Source: RPQJ01 sp963846315 (lineage in GTDB: Bacteria > Pseudomonadota > Gammaproteobacteria > Steroidobacterales > Steroidobacteraceae). From it: 64,000 nt of DNA. The notes under the pieces were generated by a model. The model did not search any database and had not been told where the DNA came from. It saw only the letters and a list, made by a program, of their open reading frames with translations. Shown in pieces: positions 26,297 to 36,462 of this stretch. Where the stretch lies: the NCBI GenBank assembly GCA_963846315.1, contig CAWJVM010000003.1, positions 62,001 through 126,000 of the forward strand, given 5' to 3'. The position numbers and the translations under genes were made by a program. Numbering within the stretch: the first letter of the stretch is position 1; each line of letters begins with the position of its first letter.

Positions 26297-26851
26297 TGCC
26301 GGCGACCCGCCGCCGGGACTGCGTGCGTACAGCAGTCCACCCGCTGCGAACAGGAAGCCGAGCACCAGCGAGGTCGCCAGCACCGGGCTGGCACCGGGTG
26401 CAGCGGTGCCGAATACGGCCTGCAGTCGCGGCGTAAACGCTGCGATCGCCGCGATGATCCCGAGCACGACTGGCGCCAGCGCCAGCGCGTCGAGCACGGC
26501 GGACCAGCCGAGTCCGCGACCCAGCAGCCGCAGCATCCTTTCATGCTCGCGTTCGGCCGCCGCCAGCGCGTCGGCACGCGTCGGGATGCTCTCCTGTTCC
26601 GTGATGCGTGCCTGCAGTCGAGCGTCAAAGTCGGGCGACGGGACGGCGCTCGGCACGGCCTGGGTCAGCGCCTGGTCGAGTTCGTCGAGCGCTGCCAGGT
26701 AGGCGCGACAGCGCGGGCAATGCTCGAGATGCTGGCGCAGCACCCGGCTGCGTTCCGCCTCGAGCTCGCCCGCGTGCAGTTCGACGAGCTCGAATTCATG
26801 GTCGACGCACGGCCCGAGCGACAGGGCGTGGTCGTGACTGGTGTGGTTCAT
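26285..26851 (-). CDS. zinc-binding anti-sigma factor (ZAS type), membrane bound
   Basis: The protein has 188 residues. The ZAS motif is seen as HLEHCPRCRAYLAALDELD (H-x3-C-x2-C, residues about 41-48). Two membrane helices follow (LAPVVLGIIAAIAAF and SPVLATSLVLGFLFAAGGLLY). It would hold the ECF sigma factor encoded immediately upstream (4-nt overlap) at the inner membrane until a signal arrives. The C-terminal residues SPALRG and the stop are provided by the 62-bp duplication. Confidence 0.85.
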   Translation of the reverse strand: MNHTSHDHALSLGPCVDHEFELVELHAGELEAERSRVLRQHLEHCPRCRAYLAALDELDQALTQAVPSAVPSPDFDARLQARITEQESIPTRADALAAAEREHERMLRLLGRGLGWSAVLDALALAPVVLGIIAAIAAFTPRLQAVFGTAAPGASPVLATSLVLGFLFAAGGLLYARSPGGGSPALRG

Positions 26852-27396
26852 GCGGCCTGGACCTCCTCGGGACGGGCAAGCTCCATCAATCGCTTGCGTG
26901 CCCGGAACAACAGGTTCTTGACCGTACCGAGCGGCATGTCGAGCGCCTCGGCCACGGCATCGTAGGAACGTTCCTCGAGATAAAACAGTCGCACCGCCTG
27001 CTGCTGGCTGGCTGGCAGCGCCTCGAGCAGCCGCAGCAGGTTGTCGCGTTCGGGGTCATCGGCGGGACCCGTGGCGATACTCGCCGCAGCGTGCTGGGCC
27101 TCGAGCGAATACGGGTCGTCGAACGAGACCGTGGACCGGCGCTTGCGCAATTCCATCAGGCAGGTGTTGCGTGTGATGGCGTAGATCCAGGTGCCCAACG
27201 CTGCCCGACCGTCGAAGCCGGGCAAGGCCTTCCAGACGCGGACGAAGGTTTCCTGGGCTGCATCCTCGGCCGCCGCACGTTCTCTCAGGATCGAAAAAGC
27301 CAGTCGAAACACGCGGTTACGAAACTCCGGCACGATCAGGTCGAAGGCGCGTGCGTGCCGGCCCGCTGCCAGGTGAGCTTGGATTGCCGCGTCCAT
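26848..27396 (-). CDS. ECF-type RNA polymerase sigma factor (RpoE-like)
   Basis: The protein has 182 residues. Region 2 contains FRLAFSILRERAAAEDAAQETFVRVWKALPGF and LGTWIYAITRNTCLMELRKR. Region 4 reads LPASQQQAVRLFYLEERSYDAVAEALDMPLGTVKNLLFRARKR. It is co-transcribed with the anti-sigma gene that overlaps it by 4 nt. It is divergent from a small membrane-protein gene that starts 103 nt away, a plausible target. Confidence 0.92.
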   Translation of the reverse strand: MDAAIQAHLAAGRHARAFDLIVPEFRNRVFRLAFSILRERAAAEDAAQETFVRVWKALPGFDGRAALGTWIYAITRNTCLMELRKRRSTVSFDDPYSLEAQHAAASIATGPADDPERDNLLRLLEALPASQQQAVRLFYLEERSYDAVAEALDMPLGTVKNLLFRARKRLMELARPEEVQAA

Positions 27397-27498
27397 GGCG
27401 CTTTATACGCCCGGGTGCGGCAAAAGGTTGCAGGAAGGCAGTGCAACCTTTACCGGTCCCGGCGCATAGAAACGTCAACAGCCGAGGAGGCCCGCACC

Positions 27499-27921
27499 AT
27501 GAACGAAGACGTCGTTGCCGTATTCATCCCCATCGTCGCGATCATCATGTCGCTGTCGATCCCGATCGTGTTCGCGATCATCGATTACCGTCGCCGTCGC
27601 GACATCGTCGAGTCGTTCCACAAGGAACGGATGGCGGCGATCGAGCGCGGTATGGAAGTCCCGCCGCTGCCGGACAACGTGTTCGACTCGAACAAGCGGC
27701 CGCGCCACCTGCTGGTCGGCATGGTCTGGTTGTTCATCGGGCTCGGCTTGATGGTCTTCTTCGCCTCGATCGTCGAAGACGAACCCGGCGTGAAGTACCT
27801 CGGCCTGATCCCCGCAGGCATCGGCCTGGCCTACCTGATCTACTACTTCATCGAGGGCAAGCAGGAAGTGGCGGAGTTCAAGGCGCGGGCCGCCTCGCGC
27901 CCGGCCCTGCCCGGGACCTGA
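27499..27921 (+). CDS. DUF6249-like small membrane protein
   Basis: The protein has 140 residues from ATG 27499, preceded by GAGGAGG. The N-terminal helix (VVAVFIPIVAIIMSLSIPIVFAIIDY) is followed by a basic segment (YRRRRDIVESFHKERMAAIERGMEVPPLP), then two helices (LLVGMVWLFIGLGLMVFFASI and LGLIPAGIGLAYLIYYFIEG). The HKERMAAIERGMEVPPLP block is shared by many small membrane proteins next to ECF sigma genes. Function is unknown; it is probably under control of the divergent sigma factor. Confidence 0.75.
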   Translation: MNEDVVAVFIPIVAIIMSLSIPIVFAIIDYRRRRDIVESFHKERMAAIERGMEVPPLPDNVFDSNKRPRHLLVGMVWLFIGLGLMVFFASIVEDEPGVKYLGLIPAGIGLAYLIYYFIEGKQEVAEFKARAASRPALPGT

Positions 27922-28028
27922 CCGCGGCGCGGCGAAGTTCGGTGGGGCGGTCCCCGCTCCCGGGCAACTCGCTACGTTGCTGCCCGGGGTCGCGCGTGGA
28001 GTGGCTCCGCCGCCCAGTCGGCGCGAGA

Positions 28029-29237
28029 ATGGCGACCCCTGCGCCGACCCGGAAGAACTTCGTGCGATCCACCACTGTCTTGTTGCGTTTGCTGCAGCCG
28101 GCGCTCGCCGCCGGCGTCGTCCTCGCGCCAGTCCTGCTGCTCACCGCCGGCTGCGCCCAGGCGCTCGATGGGCCACAGGTCGTAGCCACCGAGCGAGCGA
28201 AAGTCCAGCTCGAGGTGATCACGGACGGCCTCGATCATCCCTGGGGACTGGCCTTCCTGCCCGATGGCCGTGCGCTGGTCACCGAGCGACCGGGTCGGTT
28301 GCGAATCATCGATCGCAACGGCAAGGCCGGCGAGCCGCTGGCCGGCGTGCCCGTCGTGGATGCGATCGGGCAAGGCGGCTTGCTCGACGTCGCGCTCGAT
28401 CCAGACTTCGCCAGCAACCAGCGCATTTACCTGTCGTTCGCGGAACAGCGCGGCGATGGAATGAATGGCACGAGCGTCGCGCGCGCGAGGCTTGGACCCA
28501 AGGGGCTCGAGGACGTGACCGTCATTTTCCGGCAGCAGCCAGCGATGAAAGGCGGACATCACTTCGGGTCGCGACTGGTTTTTGGTCGCGACGGTAACCT
28601 GTTCGTGACGCTTGGAGACCGGAACTCCGGTCGCGACAAGGTTCAGCTGCTCGACAACCACATCGGCAAGGTCGTGCGCATCGATCGCGATGGCAAGGCT
28701 CCGGCGGACAATCCGTACCTCAAGCAGGCAGGCGCGCTGCCGGAGCTCTGGTCGGTCGGTCATCGCAACATCCAGGGTGCTGCGCTCGACCCGGCGACGG
28801 GTGAGCTCTGGACGAACGAACACGGGCCGAAGGGCGGCGACGAACTGAACCGCACGCTCGGCGGTCGCAACTACGGCTGGCCGCTCGTCACGTATGGGAT
28901 GGAGTATTCAGGCAAGCCGGTCAGCGACAAGACCGAGGCGCCGGGTTTGGAGTCACCCGCGCACTACTGGGTGCCGTCGATTGCGACGAGCGGACTCGCG
29001 TTCTACACGGGGACAGCGATTCCCGAGTGGAAGGGCAACGTGTTCGTGGGTGGCCTGAAGTCGGGCGAACTCTCGCGGCTCGAAATGCGCGATGGCAGGG
29101 TCGTGAGCGAGGAGCGGCTGTTCGGCGAGACGCTCAAGAAACGCATCCGTACGGTCGTGAATGGATCCGATGGCGCGCTGTATCTGCTCACCGACGATAG
29201 TGCAGGGCAGTTGATCCGGGTGACGGCGGCGAAGTAA
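28029..29237 (+). CDS. PQQ-dependent aldose sugar dehydrogenase (YliI/soluble GDH type)
   Basis: The protein has 402 residues from ATG 28029. An N-terminal hydrophobic stretch ends LLLTAGCAQA, a possible lipobox. The six-bladed propeller shows LDHPWGLAFLPDGRALVTERPGRL, GQGGLLDVALDP, KGGHHFGSRLVFGRDGNLFVTLGDR, GHRNIQGAALDPATG, NEHGPKGGDELN and YGWPLVTYGMEYSG. The His and Arg near HHFGSRL and GHRN match PQQ and catalytic residues in this family. It oxidises aldoses in the periplasm with PQQ, and no PQQ synthesis genes are nearby. A GC-rich hairpin at 27959-27988 lies between this gene and the previous one. Confidence 0.88.
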   Translation: MATPAPTRKNFVRSTTVLLRLLQPALAAGVVLAPVLLLTAGCAQALDGPQVVATERAKVQLEVITDGLDHPWGLAFLPDGRALVTERPGRLRIIDRNGKAGEPLAGVPVVDAIGQGGLLDVALDPDFASNQRIYLSFAEQRGDGMNGTSVARARLGPKGLEDVTVIFRQQPAMKGGHHFGSRLVFGRDGNLFVTLGDRNSGRDKVQLLDNHIGKVVRIDRDGKAPADNPYLKQAGALPELWSVGHRNIQGAALDPATGELWTNEHGPKGGDELNRTLGGRNYGWPLVTYGMEYSGKPVSDKTEAPGLESPAHYWVPSIATSGLAFYTGTAIPEWKGNVFVGGLKSGELSRLEMRDGRVVSEERLFGETLKKRIRTVVNGSDGALYLLTDDSAGQLIRVTAAK

Positions 29238-29297
29238 GCCTGAGCATTCGCAACCTTCGCTGTGACGTCGTCACGTTCGTAGAATTCGCGCCGCGGT

Positions 29298-29373
29298 GGG
29301 CCTGTAGCACAGCGGTTAGTGCAGGGGACTCATAATCCCTTGGTCCTGGGTTCGAATCCCAGCGGGCCCACCA
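29298..29373 (+). tRNA. tRNA with CAT anticodon, probably tRNA-Ile2 (lysidine type)
   Basis: The 76-nt cloverleaf includes an encoded CCA. The acceptor stem GGGCCTG pairs with CGGGCCC (one G-U), the anticodon loop is ACTCATAAT, and the T-arm is TGGGTTCGAATCCCA. The CAT anticodon could be elongator Met or minor Ile. The segment GACTCATAATC-CTTGGTC after the D-arm resembles E. coli ileX more than metT, favouring Ile2, whose C34 is changed to lysidine by TilS. The rest of the 29238-29571 gap shows nothing else. Confidence 0.9.
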
Positions 29374-29571
29374 CATTCACTTCGGCCTCTGGCCGGGATA
29401 TTCGAAGGCACGGCCCGTGGATGCACGTTTGCCCATGGTCGCCGGTTTAGATTGAAAGCACACTTTGCCGCAGACGAATTCGACGACGCATCACAAAGGC
29501 TCGCAGAGCCTGCGACGCAGGCGACTTCAGGTAGCAATTCAGCCCATCATTCTACGAACGACAGGAATCTC

Positions 29572-30729
29572 ATGAATTTCGATCCCGAGGCCGCGACCGC
29601 CGCCTACATCGCCTCACTCGGCCCCGACGCACTGGCCAAAGCGGCGGCGTACACCACCGGCGGTCACTGGTTGCTGCTCTGGAACCTGCTGGTCTCGGCG
29701 CTCGTCGCGTGGCTGATCGTGCGCTCCGGAATTCTGGCGCGCATCAGCACGAAGGTCGGCACCCGCCGATTCAACCTCAGGGCTTTCGTGATTGCCGCGG
29801 TGTACTTCCTCGTTGCAAACCTGATCTCACTGCCATGGACGCTGTACCAGGAGTGGTGGCGCGAACTCGGTTACGGTCGCACCAGCCAGCCGCTCGGCGA
29901 CTTCCTCGGCCAGTCGGCCCTCAGCGTCGCCATTTTCGCCGTGCTCTTCGGTTTGTTCTTCGTCGGCGTCTACGGGTTGATGCGCCGGACGGGCCGCTTC
30001 TGGTGGGCATGGTCGGGCGCCCTGACGGCGTTCGCGCTGTCGGCGTTCCTGCTCGCGGGCCCGGTGTTCATCGAGCCGCTCTTCAACGACTACAAGCCCG
30101 TGCCTGGGGGCGAGGTGCGCGACGCGCTGGTGGTGATGGCGAAGCAGGCGGGTGTGCCCGAAGACCGCATCTTCGTCTACGACGGTTCCCGCCAGTCGAA
30201 CAACTTCACGGCCAATGTCTCGGGTATCGCGGGTTCGGCCCGCATCGCCATTTCCGACATCGCGTTCAAGGGCGCGTCGCTCGACGAAGTGAAGGCAGTC
30301 ACGGGCCACGAGATCGGACACTACGTGCTGGGTCACGTCTGGCGAACCGTGATCCTGCTGTCCGTGCTGGCGGTGCTGTTCTTCTTCGTCGCGGACCGCA
30401 CGTTTCCGTGGTTCGCGCGCGCGTTCAACAGCAGCGCGACGATCGGCGACCCGACAGGGCTGCCGGTGCTGGTGTTCATGATTTCGTTGCTCCTGCTGTT
30501 CGCGCAGCCGCTCGTGAACGGCACGATCCGCATGGGCGAGAACGAGGCTGACCAGTACTCGCTCGAGAACGTGAATTTGCCGGACGCCCTGGCAACCGCA
30601 TTGGTGAAGACCGCCGAGTATCGAAATCCGCGGCCGGGCGAACTCGAGGAAACGCTGTTCTACACGCACCCCTCGGTCGAGCGACGAGTGCGGCGCGCGA
30701 TGGATTGGAAGGCGTCCCACCCGCAGTGA
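29572..30729 (+). CDS. M48 family (Ste24-like) zinc metallopeptidase, integral membrane
   Basis: The protein has 385 residues with about seven membrane helices. The zinc motif HEIGHYVLGH (about residues 245-254) is followed by the third ligand Glu in GENEADQYSLEN. FNDYKPVP and YDGSRQSNNFTANVSG are further conserved M48A blocks. This group matches CAAX prenyl protease 1 homologues, which in bacteria probably act in membrane protein quality control. It is convergent with the cyanophycin operon. Confidence 0.92.
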   Translation: MNFDPEAATAAYIASLGPDALAKAAAYTTGGHWLLLWNLLVSALVAWLIVRSGILARISTKVGTRRFNLRAFVIAAVYFLVANLISLPWTLYQEWWRELGYGRTSQPLGDFLGQSALSVAIFAVLFGLFFVGVYGLMRRTGRFWWAWSGALTAFALSAFLLAGPVFIEPLFNDYKPVPGGEVRDALVVMAKQAGVPEDRIFVYDGSRQSNNFTANVSGIAGSARIAISDIAFKGASLDEVKAVTGHEIGHYVLGHVWRTVILLSVLAVLFFFVADRTFPWFARAFNSSATIGDPTGLPVLVFMISLLLLFAQPLVNGTIRMGENEADQYSLENVNLPDALATALVKTAEYRNPRPGELEETLFYTHPSVERRVRRAMDWKASHPQ

Positions 30730-30805
30730 TGCGAGCGGCCGGGCACGGGTCTTGCCAGTCAGGCGGAGTTCCGCGGCCCGGACTGACCTGCGCCCCGCAA
30801 CGCGG

Positions 30806-32597
30806 CTAGGTGTCGCGCCGGGCCTGCAGGATCTCGAGCATGCGTACGCGCGCCGAGTTCGAGTGGATGAGCAGCACCAGCGCGTCGCCGGGACGGGCCC
30901 ACTCGAGCGCCATCAGTGCCGCATCGACCTCTGATGGGCAGATCGGCACGGCGGCTTCCGGCAACCCCGTCCGCAACAGTGCATTGCGGATGATGGCGGG
31001 CACCTCGCCGGGCTGACGTCCACGCAGGTGGCCTTCGTCTTCCTTCACCACGATCAGGTCGGGCCCGAATTCAGCCGCGACGAAGGCGAGTTCCTCGATG
31101 TCGGCGTTGAGTCGGTTGCCCGCGTGGCCCAGCAGCATGCCGATGCGTCCACCCGGTGCGCGCAATTGCTGTGCCACGCGCATCACGCCGCGCAGTCCGT
31201 CCGGGTTGTGGGCGTAGTCGACGATGATCTTCACGCCGCCGATGTCGAAGCGCATGAGTCGCCCGGCGTTGTCACCAAGGTCGCGACCGAAGGTCGCAAA
31301 CACCTGTGCGATGGTGGCCGGCGGCACACCGAGTCTTCGCCGCGACCAGCGCAGCCCCCGCGAGATTCTCGACGTTGTACGTCGCTGCGCCATCGATCGT
31401 CAGCGGCATGTCGTTGATGGCGCCCAGGTCGTGCTCGCCGCCATGCAGCGATAGCCGCAGGCGCCCGGCACGAACGCCCGACGTGGCGCCGTGCAGCGTG
31501 CGATGGTGCGCGAGCAGCCGGAAGTTCGTAGTCCCGCGCGAACCAGCCAAGCGTCGGCTGCCAACCCAGCCGGTCCCGCAGCACAGTGCTCTTCGCGCAG
31601 AGCAGCGTGTCATCGGCATTCAACACCAGCAGCCCGTCGCGACTCGAGCAGGTGGGCGATGCTGAGCTTGACGTCCGCGAGACCGTCCAGGTCGTCGATG
31701 CCGTATTCGCCGAAATGATCCGGACTGATGTTGGTGACGATCGCCACGTCCGCGCGGTCCGCTGCGAGACCACGGCGCAGGATGCCGCCCCGGGCCGTTT
31801 CGATGACGGCCGCTTCCACGCTCGTGTTGCGCAGCACGAGACGAGTCCCTGCCGGCCCCGAGTAGTCGCCCGCCGCCACCGGCTGGCGGTCGATGAACAC
31901 GCCGTCGGTGCAGTTGAACCCATCGCGCCAGCCATGGGCACGCGCGCACGCGGCGACGAGTCGCACGGTGGTGGTCTTGCCGTTCGATCCAGTGATGGCC
32001 GCGATCGGCACGGTGTGCAGCGAATCCCACGGCACCGAGTCCGAGAGCGGGCAGTGCATCGAGTGCCCAACCGTGGCCGCCCTTGCCGGCGCCGAGTGTC
32101 AGAGTTGTTTCGTCCAGCAGGTGACCGACGCCGCGCGCCGTTGCGGCATCGACCAGGGCGACGACGTCGGGACGCTGCTCGCTGGCAGCACGCATCGCCA
32201 GCCTGGCCAGCGCGGCGCCTTCCTCCAGCACCGGCGGGATCACGTCGGCTGGATCGACGGCATCCTCGAGGTAATCCGCCAGCAGGTCGTCGGTGACACT
32301 TGCCCAGCGGGCCGGATCGCGCTCGTGCAGCGTCGCGCAGAGCGCCCATTCGTTGAGTTCGGTCGCGGTGAATAGTTGGTCGACCGGTGCCTGCAGCGCG
32401 AGCGAAACACCCGTCGCGTGCCGGCGCGCAACGATGGCGGGGGCGACGGGCGATCCGGGCGCGATCCGGTCCCAGCCCAGGTGCCGACGCGCACGTTCGA
32501 CGCGCGCGCGCCAGCCGGACAACAGCGCGTCGTCGATTTCGACGCCGACCGTTTCCAGCACGGCGCCCGTGCCGGCGAAGAACAGGTTGCCACCCAT
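30806..32597 (-). pseudogene. Mur-ligase-domain protein of the cyanophycin operon, four frameshifts
   Basis: Pieces in successive frames join into one protein of about 600 residues, with breaks near 32060, 31640, 31530 and 31330. The N-terminal region (FAGTGAVLETVGVEIDDALL) has no ATP-grasp motif. The central Mur ligase domain has the P-loop ITGSNGKTTTVRLVAACA and DGVFIDRQPVAAGDYSGPAG, ETARGGILRRGL and VTNISPDHFGEYGIDDL, all closely parallel to CphA. The C-terminal domain reads IIVDYAHNPDGLRGVM...IGMLLGHAGNR. The start is unclear: ATG 32597 leaves out an upstream in-frame DDSRRL block, and a CTG at 32642 overlaps the cphA stop. It probably acts with CphA; the reaction is unproven. Confidence 0.68.
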
Positions 32598-32638
32598 CAG
32601 GCGACGCGAATCGTCGAGGGGCAGGGTGTGCTCGGCGT

Positions 32639-35584
32639 TCAGTCTTCCGTCTCCGGCGCGATCCAGACGCCGCGCTCGTCACGAATGACTCCCGGCATGA
32701 GCTGCTCGGTGAGTTCGCCGGCTTCGTGCGTGCCGACGACATCCGCTGGCTCCGCGGGAGCGGGACGCGGCGCGGGATTGCGCACGGCCTCGCTCGTCGG
32801 GCGGGTCAGGTCCTGGATGTCAGGCATCGGCGCCAAACTGTCGACCGCCATGAAGCCGCCGATACCGGAGACTTCGCCCGCGCCCGGCGTGACTTCGCCC
32901 GGCATCGTCAGCGCTGAACCCGGGGCCGGCGACGTGGCAGAACGAAACTTGGTGATCTGCTTCCACGACCGGATCAGCGCGTCGGCGAAGATCAGCAGCA
33001 GGTCGCCCGGCTGTCCCATGTTGCAGCGCGGCATCGATCGCTTCCTGTTCGTCCGGGATGACCGATATCGCCGACGCCGGCACGCCGCGCGACTGCAACT
33101 GCGCGGCCTGCAGTTTCGGCACTTCGTCGGGAGCCGCGGTCGCGCAGGCTGTCGTCGCGGCGGCAGATGTAGTGATCGAAGCGGCCGGCCACCGCATCGG
33201 CGATCGCGCGCAGGTCTTCGTCGCGGCGGTCGCCCGGACCGGCCAGCACGACGATGCGGCGTCCCGTCACGTCCAGCCGCTGCGCGAGGTCCGCCATCGC
33301 GGCGACCGCGTGCGCGTTGTGGCCGTAGTCGAACAGCACCTTGAACGGATGCTCGTTGAACACGTTCATGCGGCCCGGCGCCTGGAAGAACGTCGAGTCG
33401 AACGTGCGCAGGCCGTGGCGGATCGCGTCGAGCTTGATGCCGAGCGAAAACGCCATCGCCGCCGCGAACATCGCGTTCTGCACGTTGTGCATCGCGCGGC
33501 CTTCGAGCGTCGCCGGGATCAGGTGCGTCCACACCAGCGGGATGTGGCTGCTGCGGTCGTACAGCGTGATCATCTGGCCGTTGACGCCGGCTTCGAGCGC
33601 GCAGGCGCGGCCGCCGGCACGGATGTGCTCGCGCACCAGTCCGTGCTGCGGGTTCATCGTGACGTAGCAGATGCTCTTGGCTTCGGTGTAGCCCGACATC
33701 TTGAGCACGAGCGGGTCGTCGGCGTTCAGCACCGCGCAATCCTTCGCCACTTCGATCACGACGCGCTTCACGTCGGCCAGCTGGTCGAGCGTGTCGATGC
33801 CCTTGAGGCCGAGGTGATCCGACTGCACGTTGAGCACGGCGCCGACGTTGACCTCGGGCACGCCCATGCCGGCGCGCAGCAGGCCGCCACGCGCGGTTTC
33901 GAGAATCGCGATGTCGATCTGCGGATCGGCGAGCACCATGCGCGCGGACACCGGGCCGGTCATGTCGCCCTGCACCGTGCGCTGACCGTCGATGTAGACG
34001 CCGTCGGTCGTGGTGAGACCCGGCGTATAGCCCGCCATCTTGGTGATGTGCGACAGCATGCGCGCCGTCGTGGTCTTGCCGTTGGTGCCGGTGAGCGCCG
34101 CGATCGGCACGCGGGTGGGCGAGCCGGTCGGGAACAGCATGTCGATGACCGGACCCGCGACGTCGCGCGGCGTGCCTTCGCTCGGCGCCACGTGCATGCG
34201 GAAGCCGGGCGCCGCATTCACTTCGCAGATGCCGCCGCCGATCTTGCGGTAGCTCTCGGTGATGTCGGTCGAGAGAAAGTCGACGCCGCCGACGTCGAGG
34301 CCCACGGCCTGCACGGCGCGCACCGCCATTTCACGATTGTCGGGATGGATGACGTCGGTGACGTCGGTCGCCGTGCCGCCCGTCGAGAGGTTGGCGGTGG
34401 AGCGCAGGTACACGATCTGGCCCGACGCCGGTACGGACTCTGCCGTCAGGCCCACCTTCTCCAGCATCTTCTGCGCCTGGCCGTCGAGTTCGAGGCGCGT
34501 CAGCACCTTCTCGTGGCCGACGCCGCGGCGCGGATCCTGGTTCACGACCTCGATCAGCTCGACGATGTTCCTGGCGCCGTCGCCGACGACGTGGCCCGGC
34601 GTGCGGCGGGTGGCCGCGACGAGTTCACCGTTGACGACCAGCAGGCGATGATCGTCGCCTTCGAGGTAGGTCTCGACGATCACCGAGCGCGACTGTTCCT
34701 TGGCGATGACGGAAGCCCTGCACCACCTCGTCTTCGCTCGTGAGCTTGATCGAGATGCCGCGGCCGTGATTGCCGTTGTACGGCTTGGTCACGACCGGGT
34801 AGCCGATGCGCCGCGCCGCGCGGGCTGCCTGGCCTTCGGTCTGCACCAGCTCCTGTTGCGGCACGGGCAGGCCCAGTGTCGCGAGGATCTTGTTGGTTTC
34901 TTCCTTGTCGCTCGCGAGTTCGACCGCGATGTGCGACGTGCGGCCGGTGACGGTGGCCTGGATGCGCTGCTGGTAACGGCCGTGCCCGAGTTGCACCAGC
35001 GACTGGTCGTTCAGGCGCAGCCAGGGAATGCCGCGACCTTCCGCCGCACGCACCAGCGACGCCGTCGACGGACCGAGCGCACGGCGCTGCGCGAAGCGGA
35101 TGAATTCGTCGCGCGCTTCTGGCCAGTTCCAGCCTTCGGGCACGCTGTCCGGCGGACGGATGGCGTCGGGCAGCAGCGAGCACAGCAGCCGGAGCGCGAG
35201 TTCGCCGGCAGCGATGCCTTCGTCACGCTGCGCGTATTCATAGACGACCGTGTAGACGCCCGGCGCACCAGCACTGCGCGTCTTGCCGAAGGTGACGTTC
35301 TCTCCGGCGATGTTCTGCAGTTCGATCGCGACGTGCTCGAGCACGTGACCGAGCCAGGTGCCCTCGTCCTCGCGCATGCGGCGGAAGAAGCCGCCCGGTT
35401 CGCGATAGGAGCAGCCGTGTTCGGCGAGGCCGGGGAGCGCTGCCGCGAGCCCGTCCACGAAGTCGCCGCCGAGCCGGCCGGTGGGCCAGTGCTCGAGTTC
35501 GCCCAGGTCGAGTTCGAGCCGGATGACGGGGAAATGTGCGTAAAGCGAAGGCCCGACGTAAACGGACCGGTCCAGGATGCGCAT
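32639..35584 (-). pseudogene. cphA: cyanophycin synthetase, three frameshifts
   Basis: The N-domain starts MRILDRSVYVGPSLYAHFPV, as in CphA1. The ATP-grasp domain includes LPVPQQELVQTE and KPYNGNHGRGISIKL; after a break near 34690 it continues VIVETYLEGDDHRLLVV and FLSTDITESYRKIGGGICEVN. The Mur ligase domain has ALTGTNGKTTTARMLSHI, TTTDGVYIDG, ETARGGLLRAGMG and VLFDYGHNAHAVAAM. Further breaks lie near 33140 and 33020, before a C-terminal tail ending IAPETED. About 980 residues in all, the upper end for the family. It adds Asp and then side-chain Arg to build multi-L-arginyl-poly-L-aspartate. The breaks fit single-base homopolymer indels. The cyanophycinase gene ends 28 nt upstream. Confidence 0.88.
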
Positions 35585-35612
35585 CCCCGGCTCCCTCCCT
35601 GTCGATGAAGTT

Positions 35613-36452
35613 TTATTCTTTCCGAACGGCGAGCGATCCAGCCTGCGCCAGCCGCGTGTGCAGGTTGAAGGTCGCCCCGGCGACCAGCATGTGCAACTTC
35701 AGGCCCAGCAGGCACACCGGCTGCCCCTCGTTGACGGCGTCCATCGACGAGAACGAGACGTCGCTGGCATCGACGATCATCACGCCGCCGCTGCCTTCGA
35801 CCTCGACGGTCTCGTCGGGGCCGATGAATGCCGCCGTGTCCTCGTCGAGGCCGATGCCGATCGCGAACGGGTTGTACGCCAGTGCCGTGAGCAGGCGGCC
35901 GAGCCGGTCGCGCTGACGGAAGTGCTGGTCGATGATGAAGCGGTTGGTGAGGCCCAGGCCAGGCGCCAGTCGCACGCTGCCCGAGATCACCGAGGAGCCT
36001 TCGTCGCCGAACGCGATCATGTGCTCGCTCAGGATGCTGGCGCCGGCGCTGGTGCCGCCGACGGTCACACCGTGGGCGTTGCGCTGGCGGATCAGTTTGG
36101 CGACGGGCGTGCCGCCGAGCAGCGTCGAAATTCGCAGCTGGTTGCCGCCCGTAAAGAAGACTCCGGTTGCCGCTTCGAGACGCTGCAGGCGGCCCGGCTC
36201 CTGGCAGTCGCGGCGCGTGTCGAAGTCCATCGACGTGACGCGAGCCGCGCCGATGTCGCGAAACAGTTTCTCGTAGCGTGGCCCCGTCTCGGAGAGGCGG
36301 CTGGCGGTCGGAATGACGACGATGTCGGCGTCACGGCCGCCCGACACGTGCACGAACCGCTCGAGGATATGGCGGTCGTTCTCTTTGTTCTCGGCGCCGC
36401 CGATCGGGATGATCCAGCCGCGGGTTCCGCCTTCGGGGACGATGCTCGGCAA
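35613..36452 (-). CDS. cphB: cyanophycinase
   Basis: The protein has 279 residues and is an S51-family serine peptidase. The nucleophile elbow is GGTSAGASILSEHM, with FTGGNQLRISTLLGG and DQHFRQRDRLGRLLTAL as further family blocks; the N-terminus RGWIIPIGGAENK is typical. It cleaves cyanophycin to beta-Asp-Arg dipeptides. I place the start at TTG 36452 because AGGAG lies 7 nt upstream and the preceding gene stops 10 nt before; the frame is open further but antisense to that gene. It is the second gene of the operon iadA-cphB-cphA-Mur ligase. Confidence 0.9.
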   Translation of the reverse strand: MPSIVPEGGTRGWIIPIGGAENKENDRHILERFVHVSGGRDADIVVIPTASRLSETGPRYEKLFRDIGAARVTSMDFDTRRDCQEPGRLQRLEAATGVFFTGGNQLRISTLLGGTPVAKLIRQRNAHGVTVGGTSAGASILSEHMIAFGDEGSSVISGSVRLAPGLGLTNRFIIDQHFRQRDRLGRLLTALAYNPFAIGIGLDEDTAAFIGPDETVEVEGSGGVMIVDASDVSFSSMDAVNEGQPVCLLGLKLHMLVAGATFNLHTRLAQAGSLAVRKE

Positions 36453-36462
36453 CGTGCTGCTC

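Noticed and set aside
33058..34743. 561-codon plus-strand frame opposite cphA
   Set aside because: Longer than any single uninterrupted cphA piece only because cphA is frameshifted; its sequence is His/Arg/Asp-rich noise, while the minus strand holds the CphA motifs.
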